The notes under the pieces were generated by a model. That model was not told where the DNA came from, searched no databases, and saw only the letters and a list, made by a program, of their open reading frames with translations. Positions 1-6,072 of a DNA stretch of 9,514 nt are shown one piece after another; the first letter of the stretch is position 1; every line of letters starts with the position of its first letter. The stretch is from assembly GCA_029263945.1 (NCBI GenBank), contig JARIDM010000283.1, positions 1 through 9,514 on the forward strand. The letters run 5' to 3'. The translations under genes and the position numbers were made by a program. This DNA comes from Sporosarcina sp. (GTDB lineage: Bacteria; Bacillota; Bacilli; Bacillales_A; Planococcaceae).

Positions 1-163
1 CATTTGCACCTAATATATGCAACACAACGAAGAATTATCATGGTTCAGGGGGCACATCTACTGTGCAGGGAGATGTATAGGGGCATCTTACCAACCAGTT
101 AAAGGTTGTGTAGAAAAATCCATTATATATGCTTTTAAGTCCAGAAAGCTTTATAGGTATGGC

Positions 164-193
164 TTAACGTTTTGATATAGACTTATCTATAAT
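164..193 (+). promoter_or_regulatory. Candidate sigma-A promoter far upstream of mtaB
   Basis: A perfect -10 TATAAT (188-193) is preceded at 18 nt by TTAACG (164-169), which matches 4 of 6 bases of the -35 consensus. Transcription would start near 200, giving mtaB a leader of about 190 nt that would contain the hairpin at 240-255. The call is weak because the surroundings are AT-rich and the -35 is imperfect. Confidence 0.3.
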
Positions 194-239
194 CTATTTC
201 TAATGCGGAGAGGTTTACGAGAGTAGTTTTATAAAGCAC

Positions 240-262
240 TGCTGAATCTTCAGTAATTTTTT
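240..262 (+). terminator. Weak terminator-like hairpin in the mtaB upstream region
   Basis: TGCTGA (240-245) pairs with TCAGTA (250-255) around a 4-nt loop, including one G-T pair, and is followed after one A by six T (257-262). The 6-bp stem is short for an intrinsic terminator. With the candidate promoter at 164-193 it would delimit a transcript of only about 60 nt, or act as an attenuator for mtaB. Chance occurrence in AT-rich DNA is a real possibility. Confidence 0.25.
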
Positions 263-332
263 AATGATCGATAACTTTGAAGACAGTTATTTATTTCTAC
301 AAAGGTTGCGTTATGCCCATTATGCATGATTG

Positions 333-341
333 TGATATTAT
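333..341 (+). promoter_or_regulatory. Candidate extended -10 promoter of mtaB
   Basis: TGA-TATTAT (333-341) fits an extended -10 element with 5 of 6 bases of the hexamer. No good -35 lies 16-18 nt upstream. It would give a leader of about 43 nt for mtaB, a more ordinary arrangement than the candidate at 164-193. The evidence cannot decide between the two. Confidence 0.3.
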
Positions 342-390
342 AGGATATGTCATGTTTTTATTGAGTGTAATGAAAGGATGAAAAATAAAT

Positions 391-1752
391 ATGAATAACA
401 ATGAGCTTACGAAAACCGTAGCTTTCCACACATTAGGTTGTAAGGTCAATCACTATGAAACTGAGGCGATCTGGCAATTGTTTAAAGATACTGGGTATCA
501 GCGCGGTGAATTTGATGAAAATGCAGACGTTTATATTATTAATACGTGTACAGTTACAAATACAGGAGACAAGAAAAGTAGACAAGTTATCAGGCGCGCC
601 ATTCGGAGAAATCCAGATGCGGTTGTTTGTGTGACAGGTTGTTATGCACAAACCTCACCCGCTGAAATTATGGCGATTCCTGGGGTTGATATTGTTGTCG
701 GGACAAAAGACCGTTCTAAACTACTCGAGCTAATTGAACAGTACCGAACGGAACGTCAACCAATTAACGCGGTTGGTAACATTATGAAAAGTCGTGTTTA
801 TGAGGAACTTGATGTGCCGACATTTACAGATCGAACACGTGCCTCGCTCAAAATACAAGAAGGCTGTAATAATTTCTGTACGTTTTGTATTATTCCTTGG
901 GCAAGGGGCTTAATGAGGTCTCGAGATCCACAAGAAGTCATTCGGCAAGCGCAGCAACTTGTTGATGCTGGATACCTTGAGATTGTGTTAACAGGTATTC
1001 ACACGGGTGGATACGGGGAAGATTTAAAAGACTACAATTTAGCAGCTTTGTTGCGTGATCTTGAATCTCAAGTTAAAGGATTGAAACGTCTTCGAATTAG
1101 TTCAATTGAAGCGAGTCAATTGACAGATGAAGTGATTGAAGTCCTAAATAATTCTTCTGTAATTGTTCGTCATTTGCATATTCCCATTCAGTCAGGTTCA
1201 AATACAGTTCTTAAACGGATGCGTAGAAAGTACACAATGGAGTTCTTTGCAGAACGTCTTGATCGTTTACGGGAAGCGCTTCCAAGGCTTGCGATTACGT
1301 CTGACGTCATTGTTGGTTTTCCGGGTGAAACTGAAGAAGAATTTATGGAGACGTACAATTTCATACGAGATCAGCGTTTTTCGGAGTTACACGTCTTTCC
1401 TTATTCAATGCGGACGGGAACGCCTGCAGCTCGTATGACAGACCAAATCGATGAAGACATCAAAAATAAACGGGTACATAAACTCATCGAATTAAATGAC
1501 CAATTGGCGAAGGAGTATGCCTCCTCATTTGAAGGAGAAATGTTGGAAGTGATTCCAGAAGAAAAATATAAAATCGATCCAGACAATGGATTGTATGAAG
1601 GCTACACGGATAACTATTTAAAAGTTTATTTTGAAGCAGATGAATCCATGGTGGGCAAGGTCTTACTTGTGAAACTGACTGAACCAGGATATCCTTACAG
1701 TAAAGCTCAATTCGCAAGCATCCTGGAATCTGAAAGGGTCTCACAAGCTTAA
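391..1752 (+). CDS. mtaB: tRNA (N6-L-threonylcarbamoyladenosine(37)-C2)-methylthiotransferase MtaB
   Basis: Converts t6A to ms2t6A at position 37 of ANN-decoding tRNAs; it is a cytoplasmic radical-SAM enzyme that carries two [4Fe-4S] clusters. The N-terminal methylthiotransferase domain shows the three cluster cysteines Cys17 (HTLGC), Cys53 (NTCTV) and Cys84 (TGCYA). The radical-SAM motif CX3CX2C is at Cys159/163/166 in GCNNFCTFC. The C-terminal part, from about residue 375, is in the TRAM position. At 453 residues it matches the usual length of about 450 and closely resembles B. subtilis YqeV throughout. The chosen ATG has GAAAGGATG upstream (372-380); it adds six residues relative to the B. 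subtilis start. Two tiny ATG frames (370-381 and 378-398) overlap the start region and are probably incidental. deoC follows after 27 bp, so the two are likely co-transcribed. Confidence 0.97.
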   Translation: MNNNELTKTVAFHTLGCKVNHYETEAIWQLFKDTGYQRGEFDENADVYIINTCTVTNTGDKKSRQVIRRAIRRNPDAVVCVTGCYAQTSPAEIMAIPGVDIVVGTKDRSKLLELIEQYRTERQPINAVGNIMKSRVYEELDVPTFTDRTRASLKIQEGCNNFCTFCIIPWARGLMRSRDPQEVIRQAQQLVDAGYLEIVLTGIHTGGYGEDLKDYNLAALLRDLESQVKGLKRLRISSIEASQLTDEVIEVLNNSSVIVRHLHIPIQSGSNTVLKRMRRKYTMEFFAERLDRLREALPRLAITSDVIVGFPGETEEEFMETYNFIRDQRFSELHVFPYSMRTGTPAARMTDQIDEDIKNKRVHKLIELNDQLAKEYASSFEGEMLEVIPEEKYKIDPDNGLYEGYTDNYLKVYFEADESMVGKVLLVKLTEPGYPYSKAQFASILESERVSQA

Positions 1753-1779
1753 CAAAGAAAGAAAACAGGAGGAATCCAG

Positions 1780-2451
1780 ATGAATACTGAATTCGCGAAA
1801 TACATCGATCATACGATACTAAAAGCAGATGCAAAAAAAGAAGAAATTATCGAACTTTGCGGAGAAGCGCGAATGTACGCGTTCGCGTCTGTTTGCATAA
1901 ACCCAACATGGGTAAAAACTGCAACAGATGCATTACAAGATACAGAGGTTAAAGTATGTACGGTAATCGGTTTCCCGTTAGGGGCTTCTACGAGTGAAGT
2001 AAAAGCGTTTGAAACAAAAAATGCGATTCAAAATGGCGCGACTGAAATTGATATGGTGATTAATATTGGCGCGCTTCGTTCAGGTGAAGATGAACTCGTG
2101 AAAAGTGATATTGAAGCAGTTGTTCAAGCCGCAGGTAAGGATGCAATCGTTAAAGTCATTATTGAAACAGCCCTTTTAACTGATATAGAGAAGAGAACTG
2201 TTTGTGAATTAGCCGTTGTTGCGGGAGCTGATTTTGTTAAAACATCAACAGGTTTTTCTACAAATGGCGCAACAATCGAAGATGTAAAACTTATGAGAGC
2301 AACTGTTGGGCCTGCTATGGGTGTGAAAGCATCAGGTGGCGTTCGTAGTTTTGAAGATATGGAAAAAATGATTCAAGCGGGTGCAACGAGAATAGGTGCG
2401 AGTTCAGGGGTACAAATTATGAAAGGTTTACTATCAAAAGAAGATTATTAA
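1780..2451 (+). CDS. deoC: Deoxyribose-phosphate aldolase DeoC
   Basis: Cleaves 2-deoxy-D-ribose 5-phosphate to glyceraldehyde 3-phosphate and acetaldehyde in deoxynucleoside catabolism; it is a soluble class I aldolase with a TIM-barrel fold. The Schiff-base lysine is Lys154 in VKTSTGF, the second catalytic lysine is Lys183 in GVKASGG, and the catalytic aspartate is Asp91 in EIDMVIN. The phosphate-binding GGVR and RIGASSG segments are present near the C-terminus. The length of 223 residues equals that of B. subtilis DeoC. AGGAGG (1767-1772) lies 7 nt before the ATG, which fixes the start. In B. subtilis deoC sits in a separate nucleoside operon (with nupC and pdp), so its place after mtaB is different here. 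I see no terminator between deoC and the rpsU promoter 16 nt downstream, so read-through into rpsU is likely. Confidence 0.97.
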   Translation: MNTEFAKYIDHTILKADAKKEEIIELCGEARMYAFASVCINPTWVKTATDALQDTEVKVCTVIGFPLGASTSEVKAFETKNAIQNGATEIDMVINIGALRSGEDELVKSDIEAVVQAAGKDAIVKVIIETALLTDIEKRTVCELAVVAGADFVKTSTGFSTNGATIEDVKLMRATVGPAMGVKASGGVRSFEDMEKMIQAGATRIGASSGVQIMKGLLSKEDY

Positions 2452-2466
2452 ACCGCGAGATTAATA

Positions 2467-2495
2467 TTGACGTACATTATTTAATAGGGTATAAT
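2467..2495 (+). promoter_or_regulatory. Strong sigma-A promoter of rpsU
   Basis: TTGACG (2467-2472), 17-nt spacer, TATAAT (2490-2495): 11 of 12 consensus bases at ideal spacing. The predicted start is near 2502. It begins only 15 nt after the deoC stop codon and explains how a highly expressed ribosomal protein gene is driven independently of mtaB-deoC. Confidence 0.85.
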
Positions 2496-2508
2496 ATTTT
2501 AGTACATG

Positions 2509-2533
2509 GCACTTGGCCGTGTTTACCAAGTGC
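2509..2533 (+). promoter_or_regulatory. Perfect stem-loop in the rpsU 5' leader
   Basis: GCACTTGG (2509-2516) and CCAAGTGC (2526-2533) form a perfect 8-bp stem with a 9-nt loop. It starts about 7 nt after the predicted transcription start and ends 4 nt before the purine-rich ribosome binding site (2538-2547). No T-run follows, so it is not a terminator. It could stabilise the 5' end of the mRNA or serve as a binding site for translational control; this role is inference. Confidence 0.6.
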
Positions 2534-2556
2534 GTTCGGAGGGAGGGACAAGAGAT

Positions 2557-2727
2557 ATGTCGAAAACTGTCGTTCGTAAAAACGAATCGCTAGAAGACGC
2601 TCTTCGACGCTTCAAACGTGACGTTTCCAAAAGCGGAAAGATACGTGAGGTAAGAAAGCGTGAGTATTATGAAAAGCCGAGTGTAAGACGAAAGTTGAAG
2701 TCTGAGGCTGCAAGGAAGCGTAAATAA
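2557..2727 (+). CDS. rpsU: 30S ribosomal protein bS21
   Basis: Small basic protein of the 30S subunit, near the mRNA exit side of the platform. The 56-residue product begins MSKTVVRKNESLEDALRRFK and ends in the Lys/Arg-rich SEAARKRK tail; B. subtilis bS21 has 57 residues with the same start and an additional final Phe. The ATG at 2557 is chosen because it gives the family-typical N-terminus and has a double GGAGGG motif (2538-2543 and 2542-2547) 9 nt upstream. An in-frame ATG at 2506 would add 17 residues, but it falls within a few bases of the predicted transcription start and has no ribosome binding site. The gene has its own promoter and a strong terminator downstream. B. subtilis has yqeY next, but that gene is missing here. 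Confidence 0.97.
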   Translation: MSKTVVRKNESLEDALRRFKRDVSKSGKIREVRKREYYEKPSVRRKLKSEAARKRK

Positions 2728-2791
2728 TATTGCGTATGATTACCTATGTTAATCACTTTGTATTTGCTTATGAATTCAAATTTCAATTGTA

Positions 2792-2833
2792 AAACCAGGG
2801 AGTCCGACAAAATGGATTTCCTGGTTTATTTTT
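2792..2833 (+). terminator. Intrinsic terminator after rpsU
   Basis: Positions 2792-2806 pair with 2813-2827 (AAACCAGG with CCTGGTTT at the base) in a 15-bp stem with three G-T pairs and a 6-nt loop, followed by ATTTTT (2828-2833). It ends the rpsU transcript and separates it from the sigma-W unit. Confidence 0.88.
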
Positions 2834-2893
2834 GTATGTACAAAATAGGTTGGTTTTTTTCATTGAATTGACATATATCAATTTGAATATAAG

Positions 2894-2921
2894 TGAAACT
2901 TTAAGCTTTCTTATACGTATA
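2894..2921 (+). promoter_or_regulatory. Sigma-W promoter of the nfeD-floA operon
   Basis: TGAAAC (2894-2899), 16-nt spacer, CGTATA (2916-2921) is an exact fit to the extracytoplasmic-function sigma-W consensus known from B. subtilis, with a T-rich start to the spacer as usual. In B. subtilis the orthologous yqeZ-yqfA-yqfB operon is a sigma-W regulon member. Predicted start near 2929, leaving a leader of about 30 nt. It implies induction by cell-envelope stress and antimicrobial peptides. Confidence 0.85.
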
Positions 2922-2960
2922 TAGATATAATTGAATATATAGGAAGAGAGGGGGTTTACA

Positions 2961-4292
2961 ATGAATAAGACCATCAGAAGATTGCTCCTCTTCGCAATAT
3001 TTATAACGGCAGTTTCAATCCCGTTTATGGAAACGAATGCGAACAATACTATTGTTTACAAAGTGCCGATTGCGGATGAGGTTGAAAAAGGGTTATATGC
3101 ATTTTTACAAAGATCCTTTGCGGAAGCTGAAGATGCAGGTGCTGAGGCGATTATCTTAGACATTAATACACCAGGTGGATTTACGGATGCCGCAGGGAAA
3201 ATTGCGAAACTGTTGAATACGACAGACATAAAAGTGATTGCGTACATTAACGATGACGCCCTATCAGCAGGTGCTTTTCTTGCACTGTATGCAGATAAAA
3301 TTTATATGTCTCCAAGAGGGCGCATGGGCGCTGCACAAGTAATTGTAGGCAACGGAAATGCAGCAGATGACAAAGCGGATAGTGCATGGATCGCTTCCAT
3401 GGAAAATGCGGCTGAATCATCAGGGCGTGTTGTGGAGTATGCGCTTGCCATGGCCAATCCAGACATTCATCTTCCTAAATACAATGCCCCAAAAGGTAAA
3501 CTGCTTACCTTGACGGCAAAAGAAGCAATAGAAGTGGAATATAGTGAAGGAACTGAAGCAACTTTGAACGACCTGTTAGAAACATTAGGGTATAAAGATG
3601 CAAAAGTAATCTCAACTGCAGAGACGTTCTCTGAAAAGATTGCGCGCTTCATTACAAATCCAGTTGTTGTACCGATTTTATTGTCAGTTGCTGGACTAGG
3701 GCTTGTGGTAGAATTATATTCACCAGGATTTGGTGTCCCTGGTACAATGGGGATTACTTCTTTACTTTTATTTTTCTACGGACATTTAGTAGCAGGATTC
3801 GCTGGATATGAAACACTCATTTTATTTGTCATAGGCGTAAGTCTTATTGTCACCGAGTTTTTTGTAGCAGGTGGTATTGCAGGTGTCTTAGGTGCCGCGG
3901 CAATTGTCGGGGCAATTATTATGGCGGGTGGCAATCCGATGTATATGGCGATATCTGTTATCATAGCGCTTGCCATCGCTACGGTTGGGGCGGTGATTCT
4001 AATTAAATTCTTTGGAAAGAAACTACACTTATTGAACAAAATGGTGCTGATGGATGTGACGGATACAGAGTCAGGCTATGTGTCGAATGTAAATCGAATT
4101 GAATTGCTAGGTGAGATGGCAGTAACAACGACTCCACTGAGACCAGCAGGAACGATTGACTTCAAAGGTGAAAGAATTGATGTTGTTTCAGATGGAAACT
4201 ACATTGAACGTGGAAAAGATGTTAAGATAATAAGGGTTGAAGGTTCTCGTATCGTTGTGCGAAGAACTGAAAAAAAGGAGGAAAATAAATAA
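2961..4292 (+). CDS. nfeD: NfeD-family membrane protein with ClpP-class serine protease domain (YqeZ-like)
   Basis: Long-form NfeD protein, the usual operon partner of flotillins and thought to act on or with them at the membrane. An N-terminal signal or anchor segment spans about residues 8-27. A ClpP/S49-like domain (about 30-215) shows NTPGG at 69-73 and the probable nucleophile Ser102 in LSAGA; Lys138 sits where the family's Ser/Lys dyad lysine is expected. About four or five hydrophobic segments lie between 233 and 351, and a soluble C-terminal OB-fold-type NfeD domain occupies about 365-437. The 443-residue length is normal for this form. The ATG follows a purine-rich GAGAGGGGG (2946-2954), 6 nt away. 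The stop codon overlaps the floA start by one base. In B. subtilis this operon contributes to sublancin resistance. Confidence 0.93.
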   Translation: MNKTIRRLLLFAIFITAVSIPFMETNANNTIVYKVPIADEVEKGLYAFLQRSFAEAEDAGAEAIILDINTPGGFTDAAGKIAKLLNTTDIKVIAYINDDALSAGAFLALYADKIYMSPRGRMGAAQVIVGNGNAADDKADSAWIASMENAAESSGRVVEYALAMANPDIHLPKYNAPKGKLLTLTAKEAIEVEYSEGTEATLNDLLETLGYKDAKVISTAETFSEKIARFITNPVVVPILLSVAGLGLVVELYSPGFGVPGTMGITSLLLFFYGHLVAGFAGYETLILFVIGVSLIVTEFFVAGGIAGVLGAAAIVGAIIMAGGNPMYMAISVIIALAIATVGAVILIKFFGKKLHLLNKMVLMDVTDTESGYVSNVNRIELLGEMAVTTTPLRPAGTIDFKGERIDVVSDGNYIERGKDVKIIRVEGSRIVVRRTEKKEENK

Positions 4293-5287
4293 TGTTAGAT
4301 GCAGGATCTATTGGGTTAATCATTATAGCTGTATTAGTAATTATCGTGCTATCTGTATTCTTTACGCTTGTGCCAGTCGCACTATGGATTTCAGCGATGG
4401 CTGCGGGTGTCAGAGTAAGTATCTTTACGCTGATTGGTATGCGTTTACGTAGAGTTATACCTAATCGTATTGTTATGCCGTTAATTAAGGGGCATAAAGC
4501 AGGTTTAGATGTTGGGATTAGCCAACTTGAGAGTCACTACCTTGCAGGTGGTAACGTAGACCGTGTGGTAAACGCACTCATTGCTGCACACCGTGCAAAT
4601 ATCGATTTACCGTTTGAACGTGCAGCAGCGATTGACCTTGCAGGACGGGACGTATTAGAAGCGGTACAAATGTCAGTTAACCCGAAAGTAATTGAGACGC
4701 CATTTATTGCGGGTGTTGCGATGAACGGAATTGAAGTGAAAGCAAAAGCACGTATAACCGTTCGTGCAAATATCGACCGCTTAGTCGGTGGTGCTGGTGA
4801 AGATACAGTAATTGCCCGTGTTGGTGAAGGGATTATCTCTACAATCGGTTCTTCAGCAGATCACGCGAAAGTACTTGAACACCCAGATATGATTTCACAA
4901 ACAGTGCTTGCAAAAGGATTAGATTCAGGGACTGCATTCGAAATTCTATCTATTGATATCGCAGATGTTGATGTCGGTGAGAACATCGGTGCAAACTTAC
5001 AAACAGAGCAAGCAGAAGCAGATAAGAAAATTGCACAAGCGAAAGCAGAAGAACGTCGTGCAATGGCTGTTGCAGAAGAACAAGAAATGAAAGCAAAAGT
5101 TGAAGAAATGCGTGCGAAAGTAGTTAGTGCTGAAGCGGAAGTTCCACTTGCAATGGCAGATGCACTTCGAACTGGAAACATTGGCGTAATGGACTATATG
5201 AATTACAAAAATGTTCAATCAGATACAGGTATGCGTGATTCAATTAGCAAGTACGGCGAAGATGACCATACGCCTGGAACTGAGTAA
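4292..5287 (+). CDS. floA: Flotillin-like protein FloA
   Basis: Membrane scaffold of functional membrane microdomains; it affects membrane fluidity, signalling and secretion complexes. The 331-residue length equals that of B. subtilis YqfA/FloA and the sequence is nearly collinear with it. A hydrophobic membrane-inserted segment at about 7-38 is followed by the PHB/SPFH region, including the highly conserved ESHYLAGGNVDRVVNALIAA (80-99) and SVNPKVIETPFIAGVAMNG (128-146). A charged Ala/Glu/Lys coiled-coil follows (about 238-290), with EAEVPLAMADALR (281-293) at its end. The last 25 residues are variable and acidic. AAGGAGG (4275-4281) lies 10 nt before the ATG, inside the end of nfeD, and the taATG overlap implies translational coupling. 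Confidence 0.97.
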   Translation: MLDAGSIGLIIIAVLVIIVLSVFFTLVPVALWISAMAAGVRVSIFTLIGMRLRRVIPNRIVMPLIKGHKAGLDVGISQLESHYLAGGNVDRVVNALIAAHRANIDLPFERAAAIDLAGRDVLEAVQMSVNPKVIETPFIAGVAMNGIEVKAKARITVRANIDRLVGGAGEDTVIARVGEGIISTIGSSADHAKVLEHPDMISQTVLAKGLDSGTAFEILSIDIADVDVGENIGANLQTEQAEADKKIAQAKAEERRAMAVAEEQEMKAKVEEMRAKVVSAEAEVPLAMADALRTGNIGVMDYMNYKNVQSDTGMRDSISKYGEDDHTPGTE

Positions 5288-5330
5288 CCCTAGCTAAGGA
5301 AGTCAATTCCCAGAAAGGGGATAATCGTAA

Positions 5331-5783
5331 ATGGAAAGTTTAATTCCGTTAATTATTATGCTTCTTGTGGGATCGTTGTTCAGTAGTAAACGAAAGAAGC
5401 CAGAAGATGAGCAAAAACAGGCGAAGCCGTTTACAACACAGAGCGAACAAGCTGACGGTCCTGTCAAAAGGCTTAAGGAAATGTATCAAGAAATTCAACA
5501 GGAACTTGCAGAAGACAAAGAACAACCAAGTCCAACCCAACGTTCGGTTGAGCAACCTTACGAGGTGAAGGTTACCTCAGAACGTGTAGAGGTTTCAGCT
5601 CCGAGAAGAGCACACCGTGAAGACGCTAGTAGATCGAGAAGATCTAAGAGAACGGTGACACAGGAAGTAAAATCTAAAACACATCGTGCATCACAAAAAG
5701 ATTTATTGCCGAAATCACCAGATGATATTATGAAAGGCGTCATTTTTTCTGAGATTTTCGGTCCCCCTGTCTCAAAACGTTAA
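5331..5783 (+). CDS. Membrane-anchored basic protein of unknown function downstream of floA
   Basis: I do not recognise the family. The 150-residue product has one N-terminal hydrophobic helix (residues 3-18) followed at once by a Lys/Arg patch (20-23), which predicts a short anchor with the rest in the cytoplasm. The middle is polar and low-complexity: Gln/Glu-rich at 25-75 with a likely short amphipathic helix at 44-60, then Arg/Ser-rich at 91-120. The C-terminal SPDDIMKGVIFSEIFGPP (129-146) is the only part that looks like a defined motif. AAAGGGG (5314-5320) is 10 nt before the ATG. It follows floA by 43 bp and is followed by a terminator, so it is the last gene of the sigma-W unit, in the position of B. 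subtilis yqfB. Whether it is a YqfB homologue I cannot tell. A microdomain-associated or NfeD/FloA-interacting role is inference from position and topology. Confidence 0.85.
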   Translation: MESLIPLIIMLLVGSLFSSKRKKPEDEQKQAKPFTTQSEQADGPVKRLKEMYQEIQQELAEDKEQPSPTQRSVEQPYEVKVTSERVEVSAPRRAHREDASRSRRSKRTVTQEVKSKTHRASQKDLLPKSPDDIMKGVIFSEIFGPPVSKR

Positions 5784-5789
5784 TCATTG

Positions 5790-5830
5790 ATCCCCTGTTC
5801 ATATCATAGGATATGTATAGGGGGTTTTTT
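5790..5830 (+). terminator. Intrinsic terminator ending the nfeD-floA unit, overlapping the yqfC ribosome binding site
   Basis: Positions 5792-5805 pair with 5810-5823 (CCCCTGT, one T-T mismatch, then CATATC pairing with GATATG) around the 4-nt loop ATAG; the stem is CCCC/GGGG at its base and is followed by TTTTTT (5825-5830). This is a strong terminator for the sigma-W operon. The 3' arm AGGGG is also the Shine-Dalgarno sequence of yqfC. Confidence 0.85.
5819..5824 (+). promoter_or_regulatory. Ribosome binding site of yqfC inside a terminator arm
   Basis: AGGGGG lies 8 nt before the TTG at 5833. It decides that start, because the frame is closed by a stop at 5818-5820 and no other start codon lies between. 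In any transcript coming from upstream, 5819-5823 would be paired with 5792-5796. Confidence 0.7.
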
Positions 5831-5832
5831 AT

Positions 5833-6072
5833 TTGAAAAAACTATTTAATATTGGTTCTCAGATTGTAATTGACGAATTTACTTCACTACGAATTACTGG
5901 TCCATATGAGCTTGTTACACTCGGCCCCGACTTTGCGATTATAAAAAGTGGTGATTATTTGATTGAAACGACAGGTGAGGCGTTAATTGTAGAAAAATTA
6001 GCGGAAGAAGCGGCTGTTTTTAGTTTTGATGTGATTACTACAATGGAAATTAGAATCTCACATGAAGTCTAA
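5833..6072 (+). CDS. yqfC: YqfC/YabP-family sporulation-type protein
   Basis: Small protein of 79 residues in the yqfC position, directly before yqfD. It shows the alternating hydrophobic and beta-rich pattern of the YabP/YqfC family, with ITGPYEL (21-27), IIKSGDYLIETTGEALIVEKL (36-56) and a final FSFDVITTMEI. It appears shorter at its N-terminus than B. subtilis YqfC (roughly 90 residues) and is divergent, so the family call rests partly on context. In B. subtilis yqfC and yqfD belong to the mother-cell sigma-E regulon; the biochemical role is not known. The start is TTG with AGGGGG 8 nt upstream. The end overlaps yqfD by 11 bp. Confidence 0.8.
   Translation: MKKLFNIGSQIVIDEFTSLRITGPYELVTLGPDFAIIKSGDYLIETTGEALIVEKLAEEAAVFSFDVITTMEIRISHEV

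Larger units (their letters stand above)
1..390. other. Gene-free stretch upstream of mtaB
   Basis: No reading frame here looks like a known protein. Frame 1 is open from the window edge to a stop at 100-102, frame 3 to a stop at 78-80, and a 52-codon ATG frame runs 17-175 without a Shine-Dalgarno sequence; none is recognisable. In B. subtilis the rRNA methyltransferase gene rsmE precedes mtaB, and I see no RsmE C-terminus here. The stretch holds several short inverted repeats (52-66, 71-88, 92-108), two candidate promoters and one weak terminator-like hairpin, listed separately. It could be a long leader of mtaB, a decayed gene, or the edge of a lineage-specific insertion outside the window. 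Confidence 0.6.

Noticed and set aside
41..110. Possible group II intron 3' end (GGTTC followed by a G-run and small hairpins)
   Set aside because: No domain V partner sequence with the catalytic triad precedes it and no intron-type maturase frame is present.
17..175. 52-codon ATG frame with three cysteines and a basic C-terminus
   Set aside because: No Shine-Dalgarno sequence and no resemblance to a known protein; this length occurs by chance.
188..236. Possible purine or preQ1 riboswitch upstream of mtaB (TATAATC and AGAGGTT fragments)
   Set aside because: The pairing partners and the conserved core segments of either class are missing.
2506..2556. In-frame ATG at 2506 extending S21 by 17 residues
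   Set aside because: It lies within a few bases of the predicted transcription start, has no ribosome binding site, and its codons are the leader hairpin; the family N-terminus begins at 2557.
2868..2893. TTGACA (2868-2873) as a sigma-A promoter for nfeD
   Set aside because: The nearest -10-like TATAAG (2888-2893) leaves a 14-nt spacer, too short; the sigma-W match just downstream is exact.
4861..5181. Ala/Ser-rich frame on the minus strand
   Set aside because: Mirror of the Ala/Glu/Lys-rich coiled-coil codons of floA.
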